64,000 nt of DNA from Rhodospirillales bacterium (GCA_016710335.1 JADJXQ010000001.1:496001-560000); one strand, 5' to 3'. Shown: positions 46,811-56,997, numbered from the stretch's first letter. The notes: generated from the sequence alone by a model not told the origin. Program-made: numbers and translations.

Positions 46811-49539
46811 GTGGAGCTTGGCTCGGTGGTTGAACCGCAGAATCTAAACAACCAGGACGAGCGTCGGGAGTGCGAGGCGGCCCGCCTCGCGGCGCTGGCG
46901 CGTTTCGATTTCTTCGAACCGGAGCCGGGCGACATCCTCGATCGTTTCGCCCGCCTCGCTGCGCAGATGTTCGACGCTGCCTACGCGGCGCTGGTGTTCG
47001 TCGAGGCGGATCACGTCCGCTCCATCGCCCGCCACGGCCTGCCGCCGATCCGCTGCCCGCGCCGCGACTCGTTCTTCAACGAGACTATCGAGCAGGATCA
47101 GATCGTGTGGATCGCCGACGCGCGGGCGATCGAACCAACCCGACGCTGTGTTCTGGTGGCGGAGCCGCCGAACATCCAGTTCTTCGCCGGTGCCCCCTTG
47201 AGGACGACTGACGGGTTCCCGATTGGGGTCCTTTGCGTAATGGATCCGGAACCCCGCATCCTCGCTGATCTTTCCACCCGCAGCACGCTTACCGACTTGG
47301 CAGCGTGCGCGATGAGCGAGATGGAGTGCTGGCGCCTCAACCGCGAACTGGAAACGGCCACCAACCAGCGGCTGGAAGGCGCTCGCGAGCTCGACCTGAT
47401 TTACGAATCCGCGCCGGTCGGACTGTCCATCGTCGACCGCGAGCTGCGCTTTCGGCGGATCAACCACCATCTCGCAAGTATGAACGGCAAATCGATGGGG
47501 AACATATCGGCAAGACCATCGAGGAAGTGCTGCCCGATCTCGCGCCGATCCTGGTGCCGCTCTACAAGGGTGTTTTTGCGACCGGCGAGCCGGTGCTGGA
47601 CTACGAAATCATCGGGCAAACGCCCAAAGAGCCCGGCGTCGACCGCGTGTGGATGGGCAGCTACTTTCCTGTTTCCGACGCGGGCGGCCGCACCGACTAT
47701 GTGGCCGCCGTGGTCCAGGAAGTCACCGCCGCGCGCAAGATGGAGTTCGTTGAGCGGCAGAACGCCAAGCGGCTGCGGCGTCTCCTCGACGGCATCGGCT
47801 CCCTCGTCGGCGTCCTCGATACGAGCGGCACGTTGCTGGAAGCCAACCAGACGGCGCTCGGCATTGCCGGATTGGCTCCGGAGGACGTGCTCGGCAAGCC
47901 GTTCGAGCAAACCTACTGGTGGTCGTATTCGCACACCGTACAGGCGCAATTGCGAGACGCGATCGAGCGCGCGCGACTGGGCGAATCGGTGCGGTACGAT
48001 GTCCTGGTGCGCGTCCGCGACGGGCAGTTCATCACCATCGATTTCCAGCTGACGCCGCTTCGCGACGACGACGGAAGGGTGATCAATCTGATGCCGTCGG
48101 CGGTCGACGTCACCGAGCGCAAGGCCGCCGAGGCGGCGCTCGCTACGAGCGAGGCGCTTTTCCGCGAAACGTTCGAGCAGACCGCCGTCGGCATGGCGCA
48201 CATCAGCCTGGACGGGCGGTGGCTGCGGGTCAACGACCGGCTGAGCGAGATCTTCGGGTTCACCGGCGACGACCTGCAGAACAGGACGTTCCAGGAAATC
48301 ACCTGCCCGCAGGATGTCGATGCAGAGGTTGACAACATGCGGCGACTGATCGCCGGCGAGATCGACTCTTACAGCATGGAGAAGCGCTGCGTTGGGCCAA
48401 GCGGATCGCTGACCTGGGTCAACTCCACAGTCTCCGTGCAGCGGGACGCCGTGGGGGAGCCGGATCACGTCATCGTCGTCGTTGAAGACATCGATGCCCG
48501 CAAGGCGGCCGAGCAGCGGCTGGCCACGGTGATGAGTGAGCTCAGCCATCGCGTCAAGAACCTGCTCGCGACGATGCAGACCGTCGTCACCCATGCCGCC
48601 CGTCGCGCGGAGTCCAAGGAGCAGCTCGTTCAGTCGGTGACGACACGTACCCGAGCTCTCGCCAATACCCACGACATTCTGATCAAGAGCCAGTGGCAGG
48701 GCGCTGAAATCTCCGAGTTGGTGGCGGAGGAAGTCCGCCCGTACGGCGCGCAGCGGGTCCACACCGAGGGCTCGGCGCTGTGGCTGACACCGAAAGCTGC
48801 GCTCGCGTTCTGTCTCCTGATGCATGAGCTGGCGACCAATGCGGCCAAGTACGGTGCGCTCTCCGGCGAGACGGGTCGCGTTGACGTCCGCTGGACAGTG
48901 ACGGACACCGGCGAGGGCGAGACGTTCCGGTTCGTCTGGGAAGAGCACGGTGGTCCCGCCGTCACACCGCCTTCGGCCCGCGGCTTCGGCTCCGAAATCA
49001 TCGAAGACATCGCACCCAGGGAACTGGACGGGGTTTCGACACTGGAGTTCCTCCCGGAGGGAGTCCGCCTCACCATGGAGGCGCCGCTGCAGCGGATGGC
49101 CACGGGCGAGGAGCTGGCGCGGAATGCGGAGCGCCGCCGAAGCGCCAGAGCGCCCGCCGGTGACGGGGCGCAACGGGTGCTCGTGGTCGAGGATTCGGCG
49201 ATGATCGCGATGGATCTCGAATCCTTCCTGACGAGCGCCGGCTACAAAGTGATTGGGCCGGCGTCGTCCGTGTCGGAAGCCATGGCGCTCGTCGACGGGG
49301 ATACTCTAGACGCCGCCTTCCTCGACGTCGATGTGGAAGGCGAACTTGTGACGCCGGTGGCAATCAGGCTCAAAGACATGGGAGTGCCGTTCGCGTTCTT
49401 GACCGGTTTTGACGGCGCATCCATCGAAGTGCAGGAGTTCCACGACGTCATCGTGTTGGAGAAACCGTTCAGCGACCGGTTGATCCTGACAACCCTCGCG
49501 ACGCTCCTCGCCAACCGGCAGGCCGCGCCGCGCCCGTAG
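46811..49539 (+). pseudogene. HWE-type hybrid sensor kinase (GAF-PAS-PAS-HWE-receiver), frameshifted
   Basis: A cytoplasmic kinase that likely feeds the general stress response beside it. From the GTG at 46811 the protein has a GAF domain (about residues 15-175), then PAS domains, then an HWE kinase with ELSHRVKNLLATMQTV (phospho-His) and the WEEHGGP motif, and a C-terminal receiver (VLVVEDSAMIAMDLES, with Asp in AAFLDVDV). The frame breaks in the first PAS domain: HLASMNGKSMG is in one frame and EHIGKTIEEVLP in another. One G is missing from the run at 47497-47500. Restored length is about 909 residues. The rest shows no damage, so a sequencing error is as likely as true loss. It is convergent with the other kinase. 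Confidence 0.85.
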
Positions 49540-49540
49540 C

Positions 49541-49566
49541 AAAAAAGGGGGTCATTCCTCTTTTTT
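49541..49566. terminator. Likely bidirectional terminator between convergent kinases
   Basis: AAAAAAGGGGG and CCTCTTTTTT at 49541-49566 pair with one mismatch and a short loop, leaving a T run on the plus-strand side and, by symmetry, on the minus strand. It starts right after the stop codon of the hybrid kinase. The minus-strand kinase ends at 49685. Confidence 0.6.
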
Positions 49567-49602
49567 CCGCCGCCTCCGCCGCCTCCGCCGCCTCCGCCGC
49601 CT
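49567..49602. repeat. Four tandem copies of a 9-bp unit (CCGCCGCCT)
   Basis: CCGCCGCCT is repeated four times without error at 49567-49602, directly after the terminator T run and outside any gene. Such a short repeat is prone to slippage. Confidence 0.9.
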
Positions 49603-49684
49603 CTGATACACGGCGGAACACGGCTTCGGCTATTGCGCCTAGGGCCCATCGCGCAATGTTTTCGAAAAGACCCTCGCTTGAGAA

Positions 49685-51396
49685 TCAGTCAAGACTGGGG
49701 ATGTGGACGGTGAGACGGTAGCCTTCGTCGGTATGCAGATGTGAGCGGCCGCCGAGTTGGCGCACGAAGCCCTTCATCAGGGCGAAGCTCAGTCCACTGC
49801 AGTCGGGCCCAAGCGCTCCGAAGCGTGAATCGCTTCTGACGGTGAGCGTGGCGCCGCTCTCTCCGGAGCGTTTAAGCGCGATCAAGAGGTTGCGGGGGCC
49901 GTCATCCTCCACCTCCTGATCAAGAGCGCTCGAAACCACCTCCGTCACCAGCAGCGCAATCGGCACAACCCGTCGCGTATTCGCATTCAGGGAATCGATG
50001 TCGCAGTGCACGCTCAAGCTCGAACTGAGCTGGGGGCGCGATCGCTTCAAATAACCGGCGATATCGGGCAGAAGCTGGTCGAGGGGCACCCATTGGATCT
50101 TATGGCCGCGATAAAGCTGTTCGTGAATCCTGGCGAGGGCATAAACCCGGTCCCGGGTGGTGCTCAGCGCTCGCCGCTCCCGCTCGTGGGCTGCGTTGCG
50201 TACCTGCAGGTTCAAAAGGCTGGCGATGACCTGCAGGTTGTTTTTGACCCTGTGGTGCAGTTCCTTCAGCAGTCCGCGCTGGTCGTCGACAGCCTGTTCC
50301 AATTCGCTTTCTCGCGCCACGAGGTTGTCCGCCATCATGTTGACGGTCCGCCCCAGCTCACTGATCTCTTTCGGAGAGTCGTCATCATCCGGCACCCGCA
50401 CGTCGTGCCGGCCCGCCGCGAATGCCGCGGCGACGCGCTGCAGGGTCACTGTCGGACGCAGAACCAATCGGTCGATCGCCACCCAGGCGACCACCAGCGC
50501 GATCAGCCACATCAGAAGCGGGGCGCCGACTGCGCTCAGCAACCGCCAGTTCCACGCGGTCAAGGCCAGATCGTCGACACTTCCCAGGACAAGGTGGATT
50601 TCATCCCGCAACAGTGGAGCGAACCCAAAATGCGGAGGCGGCCGTCGCTCCCGGTCAGGCGCACGGCGCTCGGCTTTGCCGCAAGCGACTCCCGAAGTTG
50701 TTCGGGCCGCGGCAGCCACCTCCGGTCATGGGCTGCCGCCGATGCGGCCGCGATGGTGTTGCCGCGGCCGTCGACCATCGCCACGTGGGCGACGACCGGG
50801 GTATCCGCCTGGACCAACAGATCCTGCAGCCATCGTGCTTCGAGCGTAAGAAAAAGGGCCGAGGTGAGGGCGCCCTGGCGGTCGAAGATCGGCAAGCCAA
50901 CAGCGTTGAGGCCGCTCTCCGACATGATGCCGGGCGTGCGCCCTGTCACCGTCAATTCCTGCCGCGCCACCACCTCCCGATACCAATCCTCGTGGGAGAT
51001 GTTGAGCGGCTGGGCGAGGGGGGTCGAGCTGCAGATGATATCGCCGCTGCGGTTGGTCAGCACCAGCGACCGGTACAGCTCCGAAATCATCAGTACCGAG
51101 CGCAGCACCTCGCCGCACTGCTCGGGTTGGAGGTCGATGACGTCAGGAAGAACGCTCAGCGTCTTCAGCAGCCGCCGCGCGCCAACGATGAATTTCTCCT
51201 CTTCCCGAGCCGACAGGATGGCGGCCTGCAGAACGGAGTCTTCAGCGATGGCGGTCAGCCGCTGAAAGTTCGAGAGCGCCTGGACGCAGGCCAGGACGCC
51301 GGCCGGAAGCAGCGTCACCGCCAGGATCAGCACCAGTCGCGCTCGCAGCGACCGAAATGGTTGCCAATTGCCCCGCTTACTGGATCTGTTTGGCAT
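49685..51396 (-). pseudogene. Membrane sensor histidine kinase (HAMP, HisKA_2), frameshifted
   Basis: A candidate kinase for PhyR. It opens with a membrane segment (ARLVLILAVTLLPAGVLACV), a periplasmic sensor of about 230 residues (dCache-like), then a second membrane segment (LLMWLIALVVAWVAIDRLVL), a HAMP domain and a HisKA_2 domain with LLKELHHRVKNNLQVIASLLNLQ (phospho-His), then a degenerate HATPase with VVSSALDQEVEDDG. The two halves are in different frames, joined near LRI/FGFAPLLRDE; one base appears lost in the A run at 50627-50630 (T run on the coding strand). Restored length is about 570 residues. The start is 7 bases below the ecfG stop, so it belongs to the nepR-ecfG operon. Confidence 0.85.
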
Positions 51397-51403
51397 GAAC
51401 GTC

Positions 51404-51967
51404 TCAGACGACCGAACGTGTTCCCGTTCCCGCAGCCCGAAAGTTCTCGGGCCCGATTTCCGGCCGCCCGCTGCCGTCCGGGTCGAGCATTTCCGTCAAG
51501 CGGACCCTGGCGCGGTTAACCCTGCTCTTGATGGTTCCGACAGCGCACCCGCAGATCCGGGCAGCGTCCTCGTATGCGAACCCGGAGGCGCCAACCAATA
51601 TCAGAGCCTCGCGCTGTTCCACAGGCAGTCGCGCCAAAGCCGCTTGAAAATCGTTGAGTTCGACCTGATCCAGCTGGCGTGGGCGACTGACCAGTCGCGC
51701 GGCGTGAACCCCGTCTGCGTCTTCTACCTCTCGCCACATCCGCCGCACTTCCGAATAGTAATGATTGCGCAGGATGGTGAACAGCCACGCCGTCAGGTTC
51801 GTGCCAAATTCGAAACTGTGAAGATTTGCCAGAGCCTTGACGATAGTGTCCTGTACAAGATCGTCGGCCTTTGACGGATCGCCGGCAATCGACCGGGCGA
51901 ACGCCCGCAAGTTCGGCAGGCGCTCCACGATGTCATCGCGCAGCTGCTCCACTTCGGCGCCGGTCAT
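51404..51967 (-). CDS. ecfG: General stress sigma factor EcfG
   Basis: An ECF sigma factor that switches on the alphaproteobacterial general stress response when its anti-sigma factor NepR is sequestered by phosphorylated PhyR. The 187-residue protein has sigma region 2 (LPNLRAFARSIAGDPSKADDLVQDTIVKALANLHSF, then NLTAWLFTILRNHYYSEVRR) and region 4 (LARLPVEQREALILVGASGFAYEDAARICGCAVGTIKSRVNRAR). Its ATG overlaps the nepR stop by 4 bases (ATGA), indicating translational coupling. Confidence 0.95.
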   Translation of the reverse strand: MTGAEVEQLRDDIVERLPNLRAFARSIAGDPSKADDLVQDTIVKALANLHSFEFGTNLTAWLFTILRNHYYSEVRRMWREVEDADGVHAARLVSRPRQLDQVELNDFQAALARLPVEQREALILVGASGFAYEDAARICGCAVGTIKSRVNRARVRLTEMLDPDGSGRPEIGPENFRAAGTGTRSVV

Positions 51968-52203
51968 CGGGCGTCCGGATCCTCGTTCTTGAGCTTTTTC
52001 AGGAGATCAAGCAACCGATCCGGAACCGGCTCGCTGAGAGCCTTATTGTAAACCTTGCGGAGCTGATGCCCGATCCACTCTTCCTTGATCTCCCTTGGCT
52101 CCATCGCCCCACTTCGACAGTCGTCGGATCTCTGCTGTTGATACGTTTCGCGTTTCACTCGTTCCGCCGACGGATCCCGCATCGGGTCTTCGTCCTTCGC
52201 CAT
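51964..52203 (-). CDS. nepR: Anti-sigma factor NepR
   Basis: A small anti-sigma factor that binds EcfG until PhyR pulls it away. The 79-residue protein has the family core EEWIGHQLRKVYNKALSEPVPDRLLDLLKKL. The ATG at 52203 follows GAGGGG. It overlaps ecfG by 4 bases. The phyR gene is divergent across a 203-base intergenic region that carries an EcfG-type promoter for this operon. Confidence 0.93.
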   Translation of the reverse strand: MAKDEDPMRDPSAERVKRETYQQQRSDDCRSGAMEPREIKEEWIGHQLRKVYNKALSEPVPDRLLDLLKKLKNEDPDAR

Positions 52204-52258
52204 GATCGATCCCCTCACGGCGACTGCAATGCTGAGCTTGAAGCTTTCATGTAGACAC

Positions 52259-52283
52259 AACGTGACGCATAATGAATGGTTCC
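52259..52283 (-). promoter_or_regulatory. EcfG-type promoter of nepR-ecfG
   Basis: Reading the minus strand from 52283: GGAAC, a 17-base spacer, then GTT (52261-52259), with C before GTT. This matches the EcfG consensus GGAAC-N16/17-cGTT and is placed 56 bases before the nepR start. It would make the operon self-activating. On the plus strand I see no GGAAC for phyR. Confidence 0.8.
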
Positions 52284-52406
52284 ATCGCATCGCGTCTCGC
52301 TTTTTTCGTTGAGATGACGGCCTGCGGCGGATACAGGGGGGTCAGATGACGCTGTGGGAGGCGTGGCTCTCCTCTTTGAGACTGTGCTTAAGGAGCATGA
52401 CGACCG

Positions 52407-53192
52407 ATGTCGCGCGCCGAGGAGATCGCCGTACATATCCCGCTTCTTCGCCGCTACGCGCGTGCGTTGACCGGAAATCAGGAAAGTGGCGACGCCTTCG
52501 TCGCCGCTGCCCTGGAAGCGATTGTCGCTGCGCCCGATGAGTTTCCGACCGACGTCGCACCGCGGATCGCGCTCTATGCGGTTTTCCACGCGGTCTGGAC
52601 ATCGGTAACGGTCGATGTGCCGGAACCGCCAGCGTCGCTCGGCGACCGCGAAGAGATCGTCAAGAAGCGTTTGGCGACGCTGACGCCGACGTCGCGGCAG
52701 GCGCTGCTGCTGACCGCCATGGAGGGCTTCTCCGATCATCAGGCGGCACGGATCATGCAGCTCGATCCCGAGGAAATCCCGGGGCTGGTGAAGTCGGCAA
52801 TGGAGGAAATCGGTCGTCAAACGACCTCCAGCGTGCTGATCATCGAGGACGAGCCCCTCATCGCCATGGATCTCGAAAGCATTGTCGAGGAACTCGGACA
52901 CTCCGTCGCAGCCGTCGCGGATACGCGGGACAGCGCCGTCAAGGCGGCAAAGGAGCACAGGCCCGGCTTGGTGCTGGCGGATATCCAGCTTGCCGACGGG
53001 TCGTCCGGCATCGACGCCGTCCGTGAAATCATCGACGCGTTCGAGGTTCCGGTCATCTTCGTCACCGCCTATCCCGAGCGTCTGCTGACCGGCGAGCGCC
53101 CCGAGCCGACCTTTCTGATCACCAAGCCGTTTCAAGCCGAAACCGTCCGCGCAGCGATCAGCCAGGCGCTGTTCTTCGAATCGACCGCCTGA
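52407..53192 (+). CDS. phyR: Response regulator PhyR
   Basis: The master switch of the general stress response. The 261-residue protein has an N-terminal sigma-like domain (IPLLRRYARALTGNQESGDAFVAAALEA, then LPTSRQ-type region TPTSRQALLLTAMEGFSDHQAARIM) and a C-terminal receiver (VLIIEDEPLIAMDLESIVEELGH, phospho-Asp in LVLADIQLADG, FVTAYPERLL, and KPF). When phosphorylated by the kinases it binds NepR and frees EcfG. An AAGGAG lies 11 bases before the ATG at 52407. Confidence 0.96.
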   Translation: MSRAEEIAVHIPLLRRYARALTGNQESGDAFVAAALEAIVAAPDEFPTDVAPRIALYAVFHAVWTSVTVDVPEPPASLGDREEIVKKRLATLTPTSRQALLLTAMEGFSDHQAARIMQLDPEEIPGLVKSAMEEIGRQTTSSVLIIEDEPLIAMDLESIVEELGHSVAAVADTRDSAVKAAKEHRPGLVLADIQLADGSSGIDAVREIIDAFEVPVIFVTAYPERLLTGERPEPTFLITKPFQAETVRAAISQALFFESTA

Positions 53193-53233
53193 TCTGGACG
53201 GCCTTGCCGCGACGCCTCCTGCAGTAGCGCGGA

Positions 53234-55057
53234 TTACGCGGCGCGCATCGCCTTCTTGCGCTCGTGTTCCTTCAAGTGCTTCTTCCGGATGCGGATCGAC
53301 TGGGGGGTGACCTCCACCAGTTCGTCGTCGTTGATGAACTCGAGCGCGAATTCGAGAGTAGTGGCGATGGGCGGCACCAGGATGACGTTTTCGTCGCTGC
53401 CGGCGGCGCGGATGTTGGTGAGCTGCTTGGCCTTGAGGGGGTTGACCGCCAGGTCGTTGCCGCGGGAATGTATGCCTATCACCATGCCCTCGTAGACTTC
53501 CGTGCCCGGCGCGATGAACAGCCTGCCGCGATCCTGGAGGCCGAACAACGCATAGGCGAGCGCCTTGCCGGACGCCATCGACACCAGTACCCCATTGGCG
53601 CGCCCGCCGATTTCAGCGGGCACCTGCGGCCCGTAGCGCTCGAACGCGTGGTAAATCAAGCCCGTTCCGGAGGTGACGGTTAGAAACTCGGAACGGAAGC
53701 CTATCAGGCCGCGGCTCGGGATCATGTAATCGAGCCGCACCCGCCCCTGGCCGTCCGGCACCATGTCCTTCATCTCGCCGCGACGCTCGCCAAGGCGCTC
53801 CATCACCGGGCCCTGGTGGACGTCCTCGATGTCGATGGCGAGCGTCTCCCATGGCTCGCGGACCTCTCCGTCGATGGTCTTGAGGATCACTTCCGGCCGC
53901 GAGATCGCCAGCTCGTAGCCTTCCCGCCGAATGGTCTCGATGAGGATCGCGAGATGCAACTCGCCGCGGCCGGAGACCTTGAACTTGTCGGCGTCGGATG
54001 TGGCATCGACGCGGAGCGCCACATTGTGCAGGAGTTCCTGATCCAGTCGCTCGCGGAGATTGCGGCTGGTCACATACTTGCCTTCGCGCCCGCCAAGCGG
54101 CGAGTCGTTGACCTGAAAGGTCATGCTGATCGTCGGCTCGTCGACGACCAGTGGCGGCAATGGTTCGATCGCCGCCGGGTCGCACAAAGTCTCCGAAATC
54201 TTGAGGTTGTCGATGCCGGTGAAGGCGATGATGTCGCCGGCCGTCGCCACGTCCCGCTCGACCCGTTCCAGACCATGAAAACCGAGGATCTGCAGGAGGC
54301 GGCCGCGCCGTGCCTTGCCGTCGACATCGGCAATCGCAACCGCCGAGTTGCGCCGAATATTGCCGCGGCGAATGCGGCCGATCCCGATCACGCCGACGTA
54401 GCTGGAATAATCGAGGGAACTGACCTGGAGCTGGAACGGCCCATCGGGATCCACGCAGGGCGGCGGCACCCTGTCGATGATGCACTGAAACAACGGCGTC
54501 ATGTCTTCGCCACGCAGCCGCGACTCGGAAGAGGCCCATCCTTGCGTCGCCGAGGTGAACAGCACCGGAAAGTCGAGCTGCGCGTCGGTGGCGCCAAGGC
54601 GGTCGAACAGATCGAAGGTCTGATCCACGACCCAGTCGGGGCGCGCGGAGAGACGATCCACCTTGTTGACCACGACGATCGGATTGAGCCTTTGCGCCAG
54701 CGCCTTGCGGGTAACGAAGGTGGTCTGCGGCATCGGCCCGTCTGCGGCATCGACCAGGAGCAGCACCGAGTCCACCATCGACAGCACGCGCTCGACTTCT
54801 CCGCCGAAGTCGGCGTGGCCGGGTGTGTCGACGATGTTGATGCGCCAGTCGCGCCACTTGATGGAGGTGTTCTTGGACAGGATGGTAATGCCGCGCTCGC
54901 GCTCCAGGTCGTTGGAATCCATGACCCGATCGGGGCTATCCTTGTGGGACGCGAGGGTTCCGGATTGTCTCAGAAGCTGATCGACGAGGGTGGTCTTGCC
55001 ATGGTCGACGTGGGCAACGATGGCAATGTTGCGAAGGGAACGAATGGCTTCGTTCAT
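53234..55057 (-). CDS. typA: Ribosome-associated GTPase TypA/BipA
   Basis: A translational GTPase that helps ribosome assembly and growth under stress. The 607-residue protein has G1 HVDHGKTTL (about residues 16-24), G2-region RERGITI, G3 DTPGHADFGGEVERVL, G4 NKVDR, domains like EF-G and the C-terminal TypA domain with GRGELHLAILIETIRREG. Length is the usual one. It is transcribed away from phyR's 3' end (convergent). Confidence 0.96.
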   Translation of the reverse strand: MNEAIRSLRNIAIVAHVDHGKTTLVDQLLRQSGTLASHKDSPDRVMDSNDLERERGITILSKNTSIKWRDWRINIVDTPGHADFGGEVERVLSMVDSVLLLVDAADGPMPQTTFVTRKALAQRLNPIVVVNKVDRLSARPDWVVDQTFDLFDRLGATDAQLDFPVLFTSATQGWASSESRLRGEDMTPLFQCIIDRVPPPCVDPDGPFQLQVSSLDYSSYVGVIGIGRIRRGNIRRNSAVAIADVDGKARRGRLLQILGFHGLERVERDVATAGDIIAFTGIDNLKISETLCDPAAIEPLPPLVVDEPTISMTFQVNDSPLGGREGKYVTSRNLRERLDQELLHNVALRVDATSDADKFKVSGRGELHLAILIETIRREGYELAISRPEVILKTIDGEVREPWETLAIDIEDVHQGPVMERLGERRGEMKDMVPDGQGRVRLDYMIPSRGLIGFRSEFLTVTSGTGLIYHAFERYGPQVPAEIGGRANGVLVSMASGKALAYALFGLQDRGRLFIAPGTEVYEGMVIGIHSRGNDLAVNPLKAKQLTNIRAAGSDENVILVPPIATTLEFALEFINDDELVEVTPQSIRIRKKHLKEHERKKAMRAA

Positions 55058-55214
55058 GAAGGCTCCGGTTCGGGCTCTGGAAGCGAGCGGTTATAGCACG
55101 TCGATGAAAGGGATTCACCGCCGGGTAGGGGGCGGGCGCCCCCCCGTGGCGAACACTATAGTAGCTCGCGCGGCGGTCTTGGCCGGCGGCGGCTGCGGCC
55201 CGGTAGTGCGGTTG

Positions 55215-55574
55215 TCAGGCGGCGGTGGTGGTCATCGACGTCGATGTCGGAGCGGGCGGGATCGACGCGCGCCGCTCGGCGTCCTCCATCTTCTTGATTT
55301 TCTGCGCCAGGATCGCCTTATCCCGCTGATCGGATTCGACCCGCCGATAGAGATCCCGTGAGCGCCGCCGCGTCTTGCCGGCGCGAAGCCAGGCGACGAT
55401 GCCGCCGAACAGAAAGCCGATGAAGAGACCGATCAGCCCGATCGCGAACACCGGCACTTGCGGCGTGTACGGAAGCGGCCACGTGTCGAGATCGACCATC
55501 GCGCCGTTATTGACGGCGAAAATGATGATCGCCAGGGCCAGAGGAATGGCGATGATCCAGAAAAAAAACTTCAC
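55215..55574 (-). CDS. lapA: LapA-domain (DUF1049) membrane protein
   Basis: A 119-residue protein with two membrane segments (FFFWIIAIPLALAIIIFAVNNG and VFAIGLIGLFIGFLFGGIVAWL), the LapA/DUF1049 fold, followed by a basic coiled-coil tail and a low-complexity C terminus. In other bacteria LapA works with LapB in lipopolysaccharide control. It follows ihfB by 77 bases, as is common in alphaproteobacteria. Confidence 0.88.
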   Translation of the reverse strand: MKFFFWIIAIPLALAIIIFAVNNGAMVDLDTWPLPYTPQVPVFAIGLIGLFIGFLFGGIVAWLRAGKTRRRSRDLYRRVESDQRDKAILAQKIKKMEDAERRASIPPAPTSTSMTTTAA

Positions 55575-55651
55575 CTACTGTCTCCCACTGCCGGGTTCAG
55601 CCGCCCGCCGGCGGTCCTGTCACGGCGTTGCTGCCATGGTGTTGCCGGAGG

Positions 55652-55936
55652 TTATTCCTCAAGGTTCAAACGTTCTCGAAGAAGCTTGCCGGTCTTGAAG
55701 TAGGGAACGTACTTCGCGGAAACGTCGACCGCTTCGCCCGTCCTGGGGTTGCGGCCGAGGCGCGCTCCCCGCTCCTTCACCGAGAAGGCGCCGAACCCCC
55801 GGAGTTCGACCCGGTCGCCACGGGCCAGCGCGCTGCCGATTTCGTCGAAGATGGTGGTGACGATGCGCTCGATGTCCCGCTGATAGAGGTGAGGATTGGC
55901 CGCGGCAAGCCGGGCAATAAGCTCCGATCGCGTCAT
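55652..55936 (-). CDS. ihfB: Integration host factor subunit beta
   Basis: A DNA-bending protein that pairs with IhfA. The 94-residue protein has MTRSELIARLAAANPHLYQRDIERIVTTIFDEI, the DNA-arm GDRVELRGFGAFSVKERGARLGRNPRTGEAV, and a KYVPYFKTGKLLRERLN end. ATG 55936 has GGGGAGGGGAC upstream; a longer frame from 56032 adds an unrelated stretch. It sits between sppA and lapA. Confidence 0.95.
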   Translation of the reverse strand: MTRSELIARLAAANPHLYQRDIERIVTTIFDEIGSALARGDRVELRGFGAFSVKERGARLGRNPRTGEAVDVSAKYVPYFKTGKLLRERLNLEE

Positions 55937-56028
55937 CGCTTCGTCCCCTCCCCAAACAACGTCCGGCAATTGACCGAACGCGCGCGCCGCGGCTCTCGCG
56001 AGCCCACGCCCAGTGCTTCGCCGCTCCG

Positions 56029-56934
56029 TCACTTAGGGTGCCAAACGGACACCAGCCCGTCAAGACTAAGTATCTCAGACAAAAACAGTTTTCGAACCGA
56101 GGTGCGGAGCATGTCAAACAGCGTCCGATCGGCTCCCTCCAGATCGACGTCGCGGATCGGAAGGAACGTCCCGACATCGTGGGTGCGCTGCAGCCACGCT
56201 CGCGCCTCCTCCTCGCCGCCGATCTCGTCGATAAGACCGTTGTCGAGCGCTTGTCTGCCGGTGTACACGCGCCCGTCGGCCAGGCTCATGACGGCGGAGC
56301 GGTCCAGCGAGCGGCGTTCTCCAACCATGGCGACGAACATCTCGTAGATGTCCATGACCGAAGCTTCGACAGCCTCGCGAGCGGCCGGCGTCAACGGTTC
56401 CAGAGGGTTGGGCTGCGCCTTGAGCGGCCCGCTCTTGATCGTTTCAGCCTTGATTCCCACGTCGTTCAGGAGGTCGGTGACCTCCGCCGTTTGCAGGATC
56501 ACGCCGATGGAGCCAGTGATGGTGCCGGCGCGCGCGATGATGTGGTCGCTGCCGAGGGCGGTCATGTAGGCAGCGGAGGTCCCGAGCCCGCCCAGGACCG
56601 CGACGACAGGTTTGCGGTCGGCAATCGAGCGAAGCCGAAGGTAGAGGGTTTCGCCGCCGACGACGGTTCCTCCGGGACTGTCGATATGCACCACCAGCGC
56701 TTCGACGGAGGAGTCGTCCGCAAGGTCGGCGAGCGCCCGGTCCCGCTCCCGATCCTCGGTGATCACTCCTTCGATGGCCACCCGGGCGAGGTGCGGCCTG
56801 GAGATCAAGTATCCCATCGGCGCAAGAGCGGCGACGACCGCGATGACCGCCGCGACGACCGCAAGGACGCGCCACGTGGTCAGTCGGCGCTTGAGCCGAC
56901 GACGATCCAGCGCGTAGTCGCCTTGCAAATGCAT
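56029..56934 (-). CDS. sppA: Signal peptide peptidase SppA
   Basis: An inner-membrane serine protease that degrades cut-off signal peptides. The 301-residue protein has a membrane anchor (VLAVVAAVIAVVAALAPMGYL), the ClpP-like fold with VVHIDSPGGTVVGGE, the catalytic Ser in GTSAAYMTALGSD, the Lys in ETIKSGPLKAQ, and the ITGSIGVI segment. This is the short, single-domain form. It lies between rpsA and ihfB. Confidence 0.93.
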   Translation of the reverse strand: MHLQGDYALDRRRLKRRLTTWRVLAVVAAVIAVVAALAPMGYLISRPHLARVAIEGVITEDRERDRALADLADDSSVEALVVHIDSPGGTVVGGETLYLRLRSIADRKPVVAVLGGLGTSAAYMTALGSDHIIARAGTITGSIGVILQTAEVTDLLNDVGIKAETIKSGPLKAQPNPLEPLTPAAREAVEASVMDIYEMFVAMVGERRSLDRSAVMSLADGRVYTGRQALDNGLIDEIGGEEEARAWLQRTHDVGTFLPIRDVDLEGADRTLFDMLRTSVRKLFLSEILSLDGLVSVWHPK

Positions 56935-56997
56935 GCCGCCTCGCGCCCCCCGTGCGCCTCAGGCTATCTCGCGCCTCGGGCTATCGCGGGAAGCGGC

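Noticed and set aside
55121..55146. GC-rich hairpin upstream of typA, possible terminator or riboswitch
   Set aside because: A run of G and C pairs easily in this genome; no T run and no conserved aptamer pattern was seen.
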